From positions 1,674,001-1,738,000 of the forward strand of contig JAKSGN010000043.1 in the NCBI GenBank assembly GCA_024180945.1: a DNA stretch of 64,000 bases. The letters run 5' to 3'. The position numbers were made by a program, and so were the translations under genes. The DNA comes from Macrophomina tecta (taxonomy: Eukaryota > Ascomycota > Dothideomycetes > Botryosphaeriales > Botryosphaeriaceae). Under the pieces are notes generated by a model that was not told the DNA's origin, made no database searches, and saw nothing but the letters and a program-made list of their open reading frames with translations. Position 1 is the first letter of the stretch. Each line of letters begins with the position of its first letter. This document shows, in pieces, positions 1 to 11,047 of the stretch.

Positions 1-704
1 CCAGGCGGCTTTGCGAAGCCGGCGAAAGGCGTGACCGTGTTGACGCAGGGAACGGGGGGAGTGAGCTGCTTTGCCATCCAGGTGAGGTGCACTTTCTTTT
101 GAGTGGGAGTCCCCTCCCACACATTTCTTCTCGGCTTTCTTTCTCGCATGACTACTTCGACTGACTCGCTCTCAGATGGCAGCGGCGGCAGGCGCCACAG
201 TGATTGCTACATCATCGACGGACGCGAAGCTTGAGATAGCCAAGAAGCTTGGGGCGACGCACGTCGTCAACTACCGCAAGACGCCTGGATGGGCTGATGA
301 GGTTCTTCGCATCACCAACGGGCGCGGAGTTGACCATGTGATCGAGGTCGGAGGGTCTGCTACGATCGAAGAGTCTCTGCGGAGCACCCGACCGGGAGGG
401 CTGGTGTCAGTCATGGGCATCCTCACAGAAGCGAAGCAGACGGATCTCATCCCACTGATTCTCTACGGAGCAAAGACGAGTAAGCCTATCGAGCAAGCGC
501 GAATGACGTGTGCTGACGATGGATTCAGTTAGAGGAATTCTCGGGGCGGGCAGCAAGGCGATGAATGAACGGTTCGTCGAGTTCGTGGAGAAGCATCAGA
601 TCCATCCGGTGGTGGCGAAGGTATACGAGTTCGAGCAGGCGGAAGAGGCATTTGCCAGGCTGGAGAAGCAGAGCGAGATTGGGAAGATCGTTATCAAGGT
701 GTGA
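1..704 (+). CDS. Zinc-type MDR alcohol dehydrogenase / quinone oxidoreductase-like protein, 3' part
   Basis: This is the C-terminal 186 codons of a medium-chain dehydrogenase/reductase; the 5' end lies outside the window. Exons are 1-81, 176-479 and 529-704, with introns 82-175 and 480-528 (both GT..AG), and the frame is continuous across both junctions. The visible part starts inside the Rossmann domain: a GTGGVS dinucleotide-binding turn, then GATVIATSS, where cofactor selectivity is normally set, then a hydrophobic strand ending in HVIEVGG. The C-terminus (EQAEEAFARLEKQSEIGKIV) is typical of zinc-type or YogA-like fungal MDR enzymes, which reduce or oxidise alcohols, aldehydes or quinones with NAD(P). 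The zinc-binding N-terminal domain is not in the window, so substrate and zinc dependence cannot be judged. Family assignment is firm; the exact reaction is unknown. Confidence 0.85.
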
Positions 705-1396
705 ATCAAGCGAGGGCAGTCCCAAAGACAAGACAGGACACGAATGAGAAATCGAACGACTGTTGCACGAGGGCGAAGTGATCTGCAGCCGCGCACAAAT
801 AAGACGATGGGCGGGCAGGCGGCACGAAGACGGGCGGGCCGCGAGCGGTAAACTCAGTTACCGGAACGTCGGCAAGCAAGTCGACGACTTCGGCTGCGGC
901 TGCGTTGACCCCCGCGGCCATGCTTCTCCTCACAGCTCCCCTGCTCACTGGCTGCTCTCACGGCAGCCCGCCAGGCCAGCATGCCCGGCCCAGCGTCATC
1001 GGCAGCCGAGCGGGGTGTGCTTAGTAGCGAGCACCAGGTGGGGACGCCCGCGGGGCATCATGGGGCCAGGGGCATGCCACCCGCATTTGCGCGCGAGCTG
1101 CAGCTGTGCGCGGCCATTGGAGGCCATTCCTTACCCGCCTCGCTCTTTTGCCCATCCCCACGGCGTTAAGCCCTTCGGCTCGGCTCCTTAAGACCGTCCA
1201 CCACCCCTCCGCCTGTCCTTTGTTTCCACCAGATGTACATGCCACTCCCGACCATGTTTGCCCGTGCCAGCTCCGTCTGCTCATATTCCTACTTTTCGGC
1301 CCCCCAGCGCAAGTGGTCCAATCGCCACCACCAGCCTGCCCAGGAGCCGCCTGCTCCAGCCGAGGGAGGTCCTTTCCCCCGGACCCAGCATTCAAC

Positions 1397-3295
1397 ATGG
1401 GCGCCGTGCTGCCTGAGCAAAATGATGTCGTCGAGCTAGCAGCTGAAGAGGGCCATGACGCCGACATACCCACCAACATTGGGGTCTACAACAGCTCTGG
1501 GAAGCATTCCCCCCACGCGTTGCCCTCCGCATTGGGCAAGGACGTCGACCTGGAGAAAAGCGAAGCCTCTGTCCGCACTTCAATCGACGACCAGGAGGGA
1601 TGTGCTCAGCCCCTGCAGGATCCCAACATCGTGGATTGGGACAGCCCAGACGATCCAGAGAACCCCATGAACTGGCCAAAGGCCAAGAAATGGGGCGCCA
1701 TCTGCATCGTCTCCTCCATTACCTTCCTCATCCCCCTCGGCTCCTCGATGTTTGCTCCAGGCGTCCCTGACCTGATGGCCGAGTTCCACTCTGATAGCGA
1801 GCTGCTCTCCGGCTTCGTTGTTTCAGTCTATGTCCTCGGCTTTGCTGTCGGTCCTCTGATTATCGCTCCTCTATCTGAGATGTATGGAAGGTTGCCGCTG
1901 TATCACACATGCAACATTCTTTTCATCATTTTCAACGTAGCCTGCGCTTTATCCACCAGTCTCAGCATGCTCATTGCCTTTCGATTCCTTGCTGGCTGTG
2001 TAGGAGCTAGTCCTTTGACCCTCGGCGGAGGCACCATCGCCGATGTGATTCCGCGGGAGCAAAGAGGTACTGCTATGGCCATATGGGTCGCTGGCCCCTG
2101 TATCGGTCCCGTTGTCGGTCCTCTATCCGGCGGATTCCTTTCCAAGGCCGCCGGGTGGCGCTGGAATTTCTGGGTTGTCAGTATCGCCGCAGGCGTAGTT
2201 ACTGCGGCCGGCTTGATCTTCATGTCCGAAACCTATGCCATCGTCATCCTCAACCGCAAGGTGCGCCGCCTCAGAAAAGAGACCGGAAACATGACGCTCC
2301 GTAGCAAGCTCGACACATCATCCCTTCCCCCTCGGGACCTCTTCTTTTTCAGCATCATACGGCCGACTAAGATGCTCTTCAAGTCCCCCATCGTCTTTCT
2401 TCTCTCATTATACGTTGCTGTCGCCTACGCTTATCTGTACATCTTGTTCACCACCTTCACCTTGGTCTATAATCAACAGTACGGCTTCGACAGTGGTATT
2501 GCTGGCCTGACATATCTTGGAATCGGCATTGGCAGCGTCATTGGTCAATGGGTATATACAGTCTGGGGAAATCGCAGTGTGCGCAGCGCTCTCGCTAAAG
2601 GCAACTTCACTCCAGAGAAGCGACTTCCACTTATGTTGTACGCCAATCCCATTGCCTCTTCCCAGTAATATCACTGTTCCGTACTGACGCATGTATACTC
2701 ACAGTCCAGGGGCGATCTCAATGCCAATCGGTTTGTTTTGGTATGGGTGGGCTGTTGAGAAGCATACACATTGGATAGTGCCCATTATTGGAACAGCATT
2801 CGTCGGTTTTGGCTTGATGCTCATCTTTGTAAGTAGTCCCACGCTCCACAGGCAGATGATGCCGCTGCTGGACGCCCGACTATGCCTGCAAGCGTCGACA
2901 GCACATTTCGTCTCATATGCTCACGCGTCTCCCCTGTGTTGCATGTCAACGCCAGCGTGCCTTTCTTCTCATGCCGCAATTGTACCGTACAAAGCCACGA
3001 TGTAACCGAGCGAGCTGTAGATCATGGACTGATTAGAGAGACGCAGATGGCACCGAGCACATATCTCGTCGACGTATATACGCTTCACGCGGCATCCGCT
3101 ATGGCAGCCAATACGGTCATGCGCTCAATCTTCGGCGCTTTCATTCCGCTTGCCGGACAGCCTATGTACAGGGCTCTCGGTCTGGGCTGGGGAAATTCGT
3201 TGCTCGGCTTTTTCGCCATCGCGCTGATACCCATTCCGATACTCTTCGTCAAGTATGGTGAAGAACTAAGAAGAAAGTTTCCGGTAAAATTATGA
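1397..3295 (+). CDS. DHA1-type MFS multidrug/polyamine exporter
   Basis: Exons 1397-2637, 2705-2828 and 3047-3295 give a protein of about 537 residues, the usual size for 12-helix fungal drug:H+ antiporters. The start ATG gives a cytosolic acidic N-terminus of about 95 residues ending in the family motif WDSPDDPENPMNWPKAKKW before helix 1. The loop between helices 2 and 3 reads PLSEMYGR (motif A-like), and helix 5 carries a GPxxGPLSGGF motif (motif C-like). Intron 1 is best placed at 2638-2704 (GTACGC donor), which gives RLPLMFPGAISMPIGLFWYG, the expected sequence. A GTAATA donor at 2665 would leave extra residues. Intron 2 (2829-3046) is long, 218 bases. Plasma-membrane export of toxic compounds or polyamines is inferred from the family; no cluster context identifies the substrate. 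Confidence 0.9.
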
Positions 3296-3966
3296 GGGTC
3301 AATGACCAAGCGGCAGAATTACAGGAGAAGTTGGCATTTCTATGGATCATGTTGCGCGAGAGCATCTGAGTATTGGGAACGCGACAAGAATTCCGCCATG
3401 CCTCTTCCGTTTCTGGACTATAGTGACTAACACAAACCGGTCACGGAGAATGAGCCAGAAGACACTTATTTGATCGAATTGATTTCACATCCTCACTCAG
3501 AAGCCGTTGGTGTACCAATGTGGGAAAAGGAATTGCTCGACCGTGCCCTACCATGAACTACCAATTCATGATTCGCTGCAGTCTGAGACTCTTGTCTCAC
3601 ATACTCTTCAAGCAAATCTCTTTTGTTTTTGTCTTGTAAGGATGCAGTCTGTCAGGACATCTCAGATGCGCACCGGAAGCAGATTTTGGGAGGATAAGTG
3701 TATCGGTTGGTTATGGGATATTGTGGAAAAGGCGGAATGAACGTGATAAATGCCGCTTTGACAAAGCCGTCTATGCGGCTCTAATGCTTGTAGAGGTCTG
3801 GAAGACGTCAGACGATCGCATGCAGTCCCCTGCACACAGACGCCAAGGGAAGATGCAAGACAGAAAGACAAAAGGAAAATACGGCAGCGTGTACGTTGCC
3901 CCGAATATAAATGTACAGGGAATCAAGCTCTAGCTGAGTCAGAGCCGTTGGCTAATTTAAGTCGAA
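3296..3966. other. Intergenic, no gene seen
   Basis: About 670 bases between the MFS stop codon and the 3' end of the minus-strand CoA-ligase pseudogene. Only short reading frames without family resemblance are present. I see no RNA gene or repeat. Confidence 0.6.
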
Positions 3967-6275
3967 TTACAGTTTTGTGGTCACCTTGGCTTCAAGTGCA
4001 GATTCATCCTGGTTAGCCCATTGCTCGAGGACCTTGCGCATAATCTTGCCGCTTTGCAGCTTCGGAATTTCTCCACAAGGACAATTCCGCCGACAAGTTG
4101 CTTGTGTCTCCCCACTTTGCCTTTCATCCAGTCTTGGATCTGCTTCTCAGCTGAGTCAAGGTCCTTTTTGCTGTCTATTAAGCTTATATATATGCACGTG
4201 GCCACTCCTTACCATCCCTACGATTCACGTTAATAAGGCCGAGTCACGTATCAGTGGGGGAAAAAAAATATCGGTGTAGTTCCACAACTGCAGCATCTGA
4301 AATTGCTTCATGTTCAAGCAAAACCGCTTCTAACTCCGCTGTGGCCACTTAGAGACCATTGACCTTTATTAGCTCCTGCACTCAATATCAGCAGTGCTCA
4401 AAGCCATCAAAGCTGGCGAAGGGCGCATTCAGATGGCAAACGTGAGTATTTTGTGGGAACCAAAGCATTCAGCCGGGTGCAAGTTTCAGTGGAAACATAC
4501 CGTATCTATATTTCAATGAATTCTTCAGCTTCCAATGGTAAGTGCAGGTTTCAATACGTCCAGCATCGGTATCATTCAAAGGACTAACAATGTTCGAAAC
4601 ACATGTACCAGTACGTATCTTCTTCCTGTTAACGATCCACAACCATCCATCTCGCTCGATCGCAACGTCACCAGTCTGTAGACCATTCGCCGTGAGACAA
4701 AGCTTCTGCGGTGGCTTTGGCGTTCTTCCAATACACTAGACAGACTTGTGGCCCGCGGATGTACATCTCGCCGGGTTGGCCAGCACGAACCTCAGTTCCC
4801 GTGGTCGTCTCTGAGCACGCATTCTGTATTCGGAATCGACGGCCCAATACAGCCGGTGCTATCTCGGCCAGCAATTAGACCGCTATGCAGCGGGAGAGCG
4901 ATCGGCCAGGTGTCACTTACCAACCCTCGATCTCCGCTGCTCCTCCGGGCATCGAGATGGCGCCGCATTTCAATTCCGCCATGCCGTACCCTTGCTTCAG
5001 TGTCACCTTGAACCGTTGGACCACCTCGTCGGCGAATCTTTTGCAAAGGGGCGCAGCGCCGCAGCTAATCTCTTCCACGCTGCTCAGGTCGTATCTGGAT
5101 GCCTCTGGGGCCTTGGTGCAGCATGGTCATAACCAGTGGTGCTACCTGAAGGGAGTTGATCTTGTGTTCCTGTATGATTTGAAGGAAATCGGTGTAGACA
5201 AATTGTTTCATGATATAGACTGTTGCTCGGAGCTTGAAAGCCACCAGGTTCGCGTAGAGCTGTCCATAAGCATAATACAGAGGCAAGAAGCCCTCCCACC
5301 TCTCCGGCGACCTTTCTTTGTGGGCATAGCGCATGAACATTGTTTGCTCGGCGTTCTAAATGAGTGAGTAATGGGAGATGCACAAATCCTTGGGCAAACC
5401 CGTCGTTCCGGACGAGTAATTGACCGTAGCAATGTTGCGCTTAGACTCGGCTTCGGTCACACGCTCCCACTGGTATCGGCCCGCTTCTTCATTCGATCCA
5501 ATCATCCTTCTCCAGTCGCACACTTCTCTGATTGTCTCGTGCTCCTCCTCGGCGAAAAGAAAAATCCTGTCCGGGGTGAGGCCGGCTTGTTGCCCAACAT
5601 TCACAGCGTTTTCGACCAGTGAGGGATGGAGGCAGGTGGATTTGAGCCCCAGTATTTTGCGATTGGTGAAGTAACTCCGCGCGGAAAATCGGCTGAGGCA
5701 TTGGGGAATAGCAGGCCGGAACAAGAGCGTTAATGCGACGAGACAGTGGCAGGGTTGAGCGCATCTCCGGAATCAACACTGCTCCTAAAGCGCAAACACA
5801 TCAAGAACCAATCCTAGCATTGATGACCATACAAGCATCGTTCTGGAAGCCGATACATCCTTGTAGAGCTCCAGAAGCAGCAGCCCTTGGGATCGCTGCC
5901 CGGTGCAAAGGCAAGCAAATGTGATGAGGTACGGTTTTGCTTGATTGCACCATACGTGGTTCCGCGCACGCGGGATTTCCACCACTGAAGATGCGTCCGG
6001 AACCCAAGATGGCCATGTAAGCGGCTGGGATAAAGAGATGATTCGGAGTGTAAATCATCACGACTTGAACTCGGGCACACGCAGTGTTGGCAAGACGGAC
6101 GGCTAATCTCTTGACCCAGCCAAGCATTTGGTTGGGCGACAATGTTTCTGCAGGATGATGGGCGTTGATCCATAGTGGCTTGTCTGAAACAAGCTGGCCG
6201 GGTGGAAAGAGAAAGATAGGTCAACAGGTGAGATCCGGGGATTAGGATGGGAGGATAAGGCGATGCGAGCGGCAT
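3967..6275 (-). pseudogene. Decayed 4-coumarate:CoA-ligase-like AMP-binding enzyme
   Basis: Read from 6275 downwards this is an ANL-superfamily acyl-CoA synthetase broken in many places. The intended N-terminus (MPLASPYPPILIP) shifts frame near 6205. Recognisable blocks follow: the LGWVKRLAVRLAN region; IFSGGNPA; HPSLVENAVNVGQQAGL; the AMP-binding P-loop SSGTTGLPK near 5400; the GYGMAELKCGAI block near 4975; PGEMYIRGPQV; TGDVAIERDGW; ELIKVNGL; and the C-terminal catalytic-lysine region KLQSGKIMRKVL near 4040. Lesions seen: a TAG at 5356-5358 just after the P-loop segment; a TAA at 4349-4351 where CAA is expected; frame changes near 6205, 5635, 5110, 4800, 4695 and 4065; and about 250 unexplained bases at 5710-5960. 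The family activates aromatic or fatty acids, often at peroxisomes. With at least six frameshifts and two stops it cannot encode a functional enzyme. Confidence 0.85.
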
Positions 6276-7174
6276 CGCGTAGGAAAGCCTTTAGTAATGC
6301 ATGTGCATATATGTGTAGGCACTGAAATGTGAGCTGGATGAAGTCTCGGTAGATGTGCAAAGAAGGGGTTTAGTTTTACCGAGGATTCGAAGTGCACAAG
6401 GCGGGGTTGTGGGGGACCCATGGGCGCCCCGGAAGCTGGCCGGAAATAAGGATGGAACCTGGAAGTCAAAACGCATGAGAAAATCCTGGCCGATGCATTC
6501 AACCTTCGACGACGCCTGTCATCCGCGTAGCGAGAGCACGAGTATATTGAAATAGACCACGGACCACGCTGGACTTCGCCTGCGATTCTCTTCGTCACTG
6601 CAGCCATCCTCCTTCCGGAGGGCCGCTTCACCTCGCCGTTGGCAGAGTCCAGAGGGCCAGCTGTCTCGCGCGGCAGGAGTGGGATGCCGGCGGCCGACAA
6701 CAGTCGAGGGAAGACCGTGTGTATGCCATGCACGGCACACGGTCGTCGCGACCGACGCTGAGGCGGCGGCGCGCAACTCGACGAGGCCGGCAAGATATGC
6801 TTATCCTCACGTGCTTGCGGCTGTGGTGGAGCTTGTTCGGTTGCACTGCCGCCTGCCTCGCAATGCACTAGCGGCACGTCACACGTAGTTTGACAGCGAG
6901 ATTATCGGGCTGGAGAGGGCGTGTGCGACGTCATGTATCAGTTGAGTGGTGGGAGCAATGTCGGGCGGCTCTGCGACCTTCTCGGCCGGGCTAGCGCGCC
7001 TGCCCTCTCGGCAAAGCTTAATGCCCACCTTCCGTCTTGCTCCTAGCCTCCACTCCCCATCCAGCCCATGCTCCACTCGTGTCTGTCCGCTGCGTCTCGG
7101 GCCATGTCTTCAAAAACCCCTCTGCCGCAGTTTGCTTGCTCTGCGGCCTGTACGCTGCATCCCCCGGATCCGCC
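6276..7174. other. Intergenic between divergent CoA-ligase pseudogene and S28 peptidase
   Basis: About 900 bases between two divergently oriented starts, presumably an old bidirectional promoter. Overlapping reading frames on the minus strand have no recognisable family content. Nothing else is seen. Confidence 0.55.
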
Positions 7175-8999
7175 ATGCTGCCGTTGAGCCTTGCCACCAG
7201 CCTGTTGGCCCTGGCCAGCCTTGCCGCCGCTCTGCGCACCGCTTTGCCGATCAGGGAGCTGCGCAAGCAGGTCCGCCTCCCTCTGCCGCCTCCAGCCTAG
7301 GCGCCTCGCAGCTGACGGCTTGCCAGATTCGCTCCGCTCCGCTTGGCCGCCGCGATGTCGACCCTGTCTCTCTCTATCCCGCCCACAACATCTCCGTGCC
7401 CATTGACCATTTCCACAACGACTCGCGCTACGAGCCCCACTCGAATGGCTCCTTCGACCTTCGCTACTGGTTTGACTCCACATACTACAAGCCCGGCGGG
7501 CCCGTCATTGTGCTTGCGAGCGGCGAGACCAGCGGCGAGGACCGTCTGCCATATTTGCAGAAGGGCATAGTTGCCCAGTTGGCCAATGCCACCGGCGGCC
7601 TGGGTGTCATCCTGGAGCACCGTTACTACGGCGAAAGCTGGCCGGTCTCTGATCTCAGTACTGAGAGCTTGCGATTCTTGACCACCGATCAGGCCCTGAA
7701 AGACACTCAGTATTTTGCCGAGCACGTGGTGTTTGATGGTCTCGAGCATTTCGATCTGAGCCCTTCCAGCACCCCCTGGATTGCCTACGGTGGGTCCTAT
7801 GCTGGTGCGTTCGTGGCATTCCTGCGCAAGCTCTACCCAGACACGTTCTTCGGCGCAATTTCCTCGTCGGGCGTCACAGAAGCCATTTACGACTACTGGC
7901 AATACTACGAGGCTCACAGGCTCTACGCTCCTGCTGACTGCGTCAGCACGCTTCAGAAGCTGACCCATGTGATCGACAATATTTTGATCGGGCAGAACAA
8001 CACAAAGCATAAAACGCAGCTCAAGGAGGTTTTCGGGCTGGGCAATCTCACCTACAACGATGATTTTGCCAACGTGCTGAGCTACGGAACGCAGGCCTGG
8101 CAGTCTCTTAACTGGGATCCCGCCGTGTCGGATCCGTCTTTCTTTGAGTACTGTAACAACATCACTTCGGACGCGGTACTCTATCCGGGCACGGCTGATC
8201 TGCAGGCTGACGTAGAGGACTTACTCAGGGCCGGAGGCTACTCCGACGAGATCTCAGTGCTCACCAATAGGATGCTGAATTACATCGGCTTCGTGAACTT
8301 GACCGCAGTATCGGCGTGCGCAGAAAGCCAAGACGAATGCTTTACCAGCCATAACGCCACCTTCTATGCCCAGGACGATATCTCGCAGACGTGGAGAGCT
8401 TGGCCTTACCAGTACTGCACACAGTAAGTCGGCTGAAGATCTGTCCCGCAGGCGAGTTGCCAAGCTTACCAAATCCATCTACAGGTGGGGTTATCTGCAA
8501 ACAGGTTAGTCGGCCGCCTTTCCGCTCCGACGTGGACAAGGATGCTACTGACACGTTTGTTCCGCCGACAGGGAGCGGAGTGCCAAGCACACAACTGCCT
8601 CTGATCTCACGCTTGATTGACCTTAACTACAGCTCGATCATCTGTCGCGAGGCATTCAACATCACGACGCCGTCGGATGTGGGAACAATCAACAAATACG
8701 GCGGATTCGGCATCAGCTACCCGCGGCTAGCCATCATTGACGGCGAGGCGGATCCATGGCGGGCGGCGACGCCACACGCATTCGTTGCGCCGAACCGCAC
8801 GTCGACGGTCAGCGAGCCGTTCCTTCTCATTGGGGGCAAAGCGGTGCACCATTGGGACGAGAACGGGCTGTTCCCGAATGAGACGAGGGGCGAGCTGCCG
8901 CCGCAGGGAGTGGCAGAGGCGCAGCGACAGGAGCAGCAGTTTGTGCAGGCGTGGGTCAGCGAGTGGGGGCAGCGGCAGACGTATAAAGGCACGTTCTGA
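7175..8999 (+). CDS. Secreted serine peptidase, family S28 (prolyl carboxypeptidase-like)
   Basis: Exons 7175-7270, 7327-8423, 8485-8504 and 8572-8999 encode about 546 residues, normal for S28. The start gives a clear signal peptide (MLPLSLATSLLALASLAAA). Intron 1 is placed at 7271-7326 because CTGAC lies just upstream of that acceptor; an acceptor at 7311 would also keep frame. Exon 3 is a 20-base micro-exon encoding WGYLQT, part of the conserved YCTxWGYLQTG block, with canonical GTAAGT and GTTAGT donors around it. The catalytic triad is visible: nucleophile in GGSYAG (near 7793), Asp in DGEADPW (near 8745) and His in KAVHHWDENG (near 8850). Several N-glycosylation sequons fit secretion. S28 enzymes cleave Pro-X bonds at acidic pH, so an extracellular nutritional role is likely. 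It sits upstream of the transposon and regulator without obvious functional linkage. Confidence 0.93.
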
Positions 9000-9600
9000 G
9001 CAGCGCAGGCGAAACGGACACTGACGGGCGATAATTTAGACTGTGAAAGGGCGCAGGCAAGGCTGCAGTGAGTGATTGTTCTGGAAATGTGGGCGATCCC
9101 TTCCAGAAAAGCGCTTATATGGATTAGAGTTGGGGTCGCAGGTGTACGATCGAGGCAGCCAGTCTGAAGGGCGTGGCGATCGTCAGGAATGGAGACAATC
9201 AGCTCGATTCATGAAAGTGGTCTGATAATTGATCGACGAACGGTTGCGAGCGCGTGGCATGGGCGCGGCGCGGGAAGCTTAAGTGTCGAGGATGCTTGGC
9301 CAGCACTCGATCCAGAGGCGGCGTCGGGGCAGGCCGGCGGCGATCCAAATCGCGCGTGGGCGTGGTGATGCCCGGAAACCGGGCGGAAGTGTAATGGCGG
9401 CGCGGAACCGCACGAGGGCGCAGGGAGCAACTGCGTGTGCCTGACCCTGCGTCCGCTGTGGCGACGCCTCCAACCGCCATTCATTGTAGAGAGAGATCCG
9501 GGCTTCGTTGCGCCGATCGCCGGGCCAATGTGCCTCTCTGCTGGCGTCCCGCCTCGCTTCGCGCCCAAGGCACCACCACCAGGGACTTCCTCTCTCTCAA
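9000..9600. other. Intergenic / original promoter of the Zn2Cys6 regulator
   Basis: About 600 bases between the S28 stop codon and a good-context ATG at 9601 (CTCAAATGAC). The last stretch before 9601 is pyrimidine-rich, as in fungal promoters and 5' UTRs. No gene is recognised. Confidence 0.5.
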
Positions 9601-9690
9601 ATGACACCGCCCCATGGGGCCCCGCCGCATGTGAACCAGCCCAGTCAGCAGATGGTGGCGACCCTCACCGAGCCGCATGCGTCTTGTATA
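9601..9690 (+). pseudogene. Putative severed N-terminal coding segment of the Zn2Cys6 regulator
   Basis: An ATG at 9601 in good fungal context opens a 30-codon frame rich in Pro, His and Gln (starting MTPPHGAPPHVNQPSQQM). It runs exactly to the TA at 9689-9690, the left target duplication of the mariner element. If the element (9691-11000) and one TA copy are removed, the frame continues without a stop for 15 more codons into the ATG at 11048 and on through the regulator. Composition on both sides (Pro/Gln/His/Ser-rich) matches. I infer that this is the original N-terminus, now cut off by the insertion. That 11048 was always the start, with this frame open by chance in GC-rich DNA, remains possible. 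Confidence 0.5.
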
Positions 9691-11000
9691 CCGCACCCGT
9701 GCAAAAGTCAGGGCGCACGGACGTGCACGAGTCAAAACAACAACGTACCCTCTTCATCCCTTGCCTCATTACACCACCATGCAGCGCATCTTTGGACGCG
9801 AAATTTCAGGCAATGCTAGGCAAAGGCATCAGCTTTCACATGATCAACGAGTTTCGGTTATTACACAATCGCAAGATGGTAAATCTGGGCGTCAAATTGC
9901 CCGTGAGACTCGCTTCTCAGAACACGCAATTAGGAGCTGCATCAACCACTACAATACGACTGGCCAGATTGATCTAACACCTCGTACTGGCCGTCCCCCA
10001 AAGTCAGCCTTCGCACGGAGCGCCAGATTATTCGTTTTGTTAACCGGTTCCCAAAACTTAAGCACAGCCAGGTGATTAAGCAACTCCAGTTATCTATCCA
10101 TAAAGATACGCTCAGGCGTATTCTACGCAAGAACCATATTACCAAATGGCGTGCAAAGAATCGGCCTTGGATCTCTCAAGCGAATGCCCGCATTCGGTAC
10201 CAATATGCAAAGAAATACCGGTATAAGAGCTGGAGATGGTGGATGAGGGTTACGTTCGGTAATGAGTGCTCAGTTGAGCAGGGCTCTGGCCACGCACCAA
10301 GCTGGGTTTTCCGTACGCCTGGCCAGCAAAAGTGGGACCAAAGCCGGCTTAATACACGGCCACTTGGCAAGAAGGCAAGATGTATGGTATGGGGTGGCTT
10401 TTCAGGCCAGCTAGGGGTGTCTGATTTACACGTTATAGAGCGTGATTTGGACTCTCCTAGGCAAGGCTATACTGCCAAATCCTATATCAAAGTACTGGAG
10501 GAATAGGTACCAAGAAACTACGACTATAGTATATACTGGTTACAAGATGGTGCTGGTATTTATCGGGCGAACCGGGTGAAGAAATGGCTGCGTGATCACC
10601 AAATTAGGTGCATTACTCACCCCCTATATTCGCCTGATCTAAACCTCCAGGAATACCTTTGGTGGCCACTAAAGATGAAGCTTCAAGAGATTGCGCCATT
10701 TATTGAGCTTGAGAAGAATCCTGAGCGCGTGGAGGCGTTACTAGCTGAGTGGTTACCTAGGGCATACGCATTGGTGGAAAAACCAAGCCTTAAAGCGCTT
10801 TGTAAAAGTATGCCACAACGGCTTGTAGATGTTATTCAAGCTGGTGGCTATCAAACTCGCTGGTAGCCTAGCTTTATAAAGAATCAACTCTTACTGCATT
10901 TGAGCAACTCCTTGTTGAATAATACGACTCCAAAGTATTGGTGTTGGTGGCAGGATAATTAGCGTCTTGGCCGTGCGCCCTGACTTTTGCACGGGTGCGG
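9691..11000 (+). mobile_element. Tc1/mariner-type DNA transposon, 1,310 bp
   Basis: Terminal inverted repeats of 30 bases match perfectly: 9691-9720 (starting CCGCACCCGTGCAAAAGTCA) and the reverse complement of 10971-11000. The element is flanked by TA on both sides (9689-9690 and 11001-11002), the target duplication used by Tc1/mariner transposons. It contains one transposase gene in the same direction as the downstream regulator. Perfect inverted repeats suggest a fairly recent insertion, although the transposase is already broken. Confidence 0.93.
9779..10866 (+). pseudogene. Broken Tc1/mariner transposase
   Basis: The frame from ATG 9779 encodes an N-terminal helix-turn-helix (QLSHDQRVSVITQ, then SGRQIARETRFSEHAIRSCI) up to a GRPPK motif. 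It then loses frame near 10000, where a C run appears one base short. The continuation (SLRTERQIIRFVNRFP, then the second HTH KDTLRRILRKNHI) reads on until a TAG at 10504-10506. It resumes in frame through WLQDGAGIYRANRVKKW and YSPDLNLQEYLWW to a stop at 10866. The first catalytic Asp, expected as DECSVE, is Asn (NECSVEQGSG). The second (LQDGAG, for the usual MQDNAP) and the third acidic position (SPDLN..E) are present. With a frameshift, a stop and a lost catalytic residue this copy cannot transpose itself, but its ends could still be mobilised. Confidence 0.9.
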
Positions 11001-11047
11001 TAGCGCCGCCGCCCCAGGCCCTGACTGCGACACCTCGTCCCGCCGCC

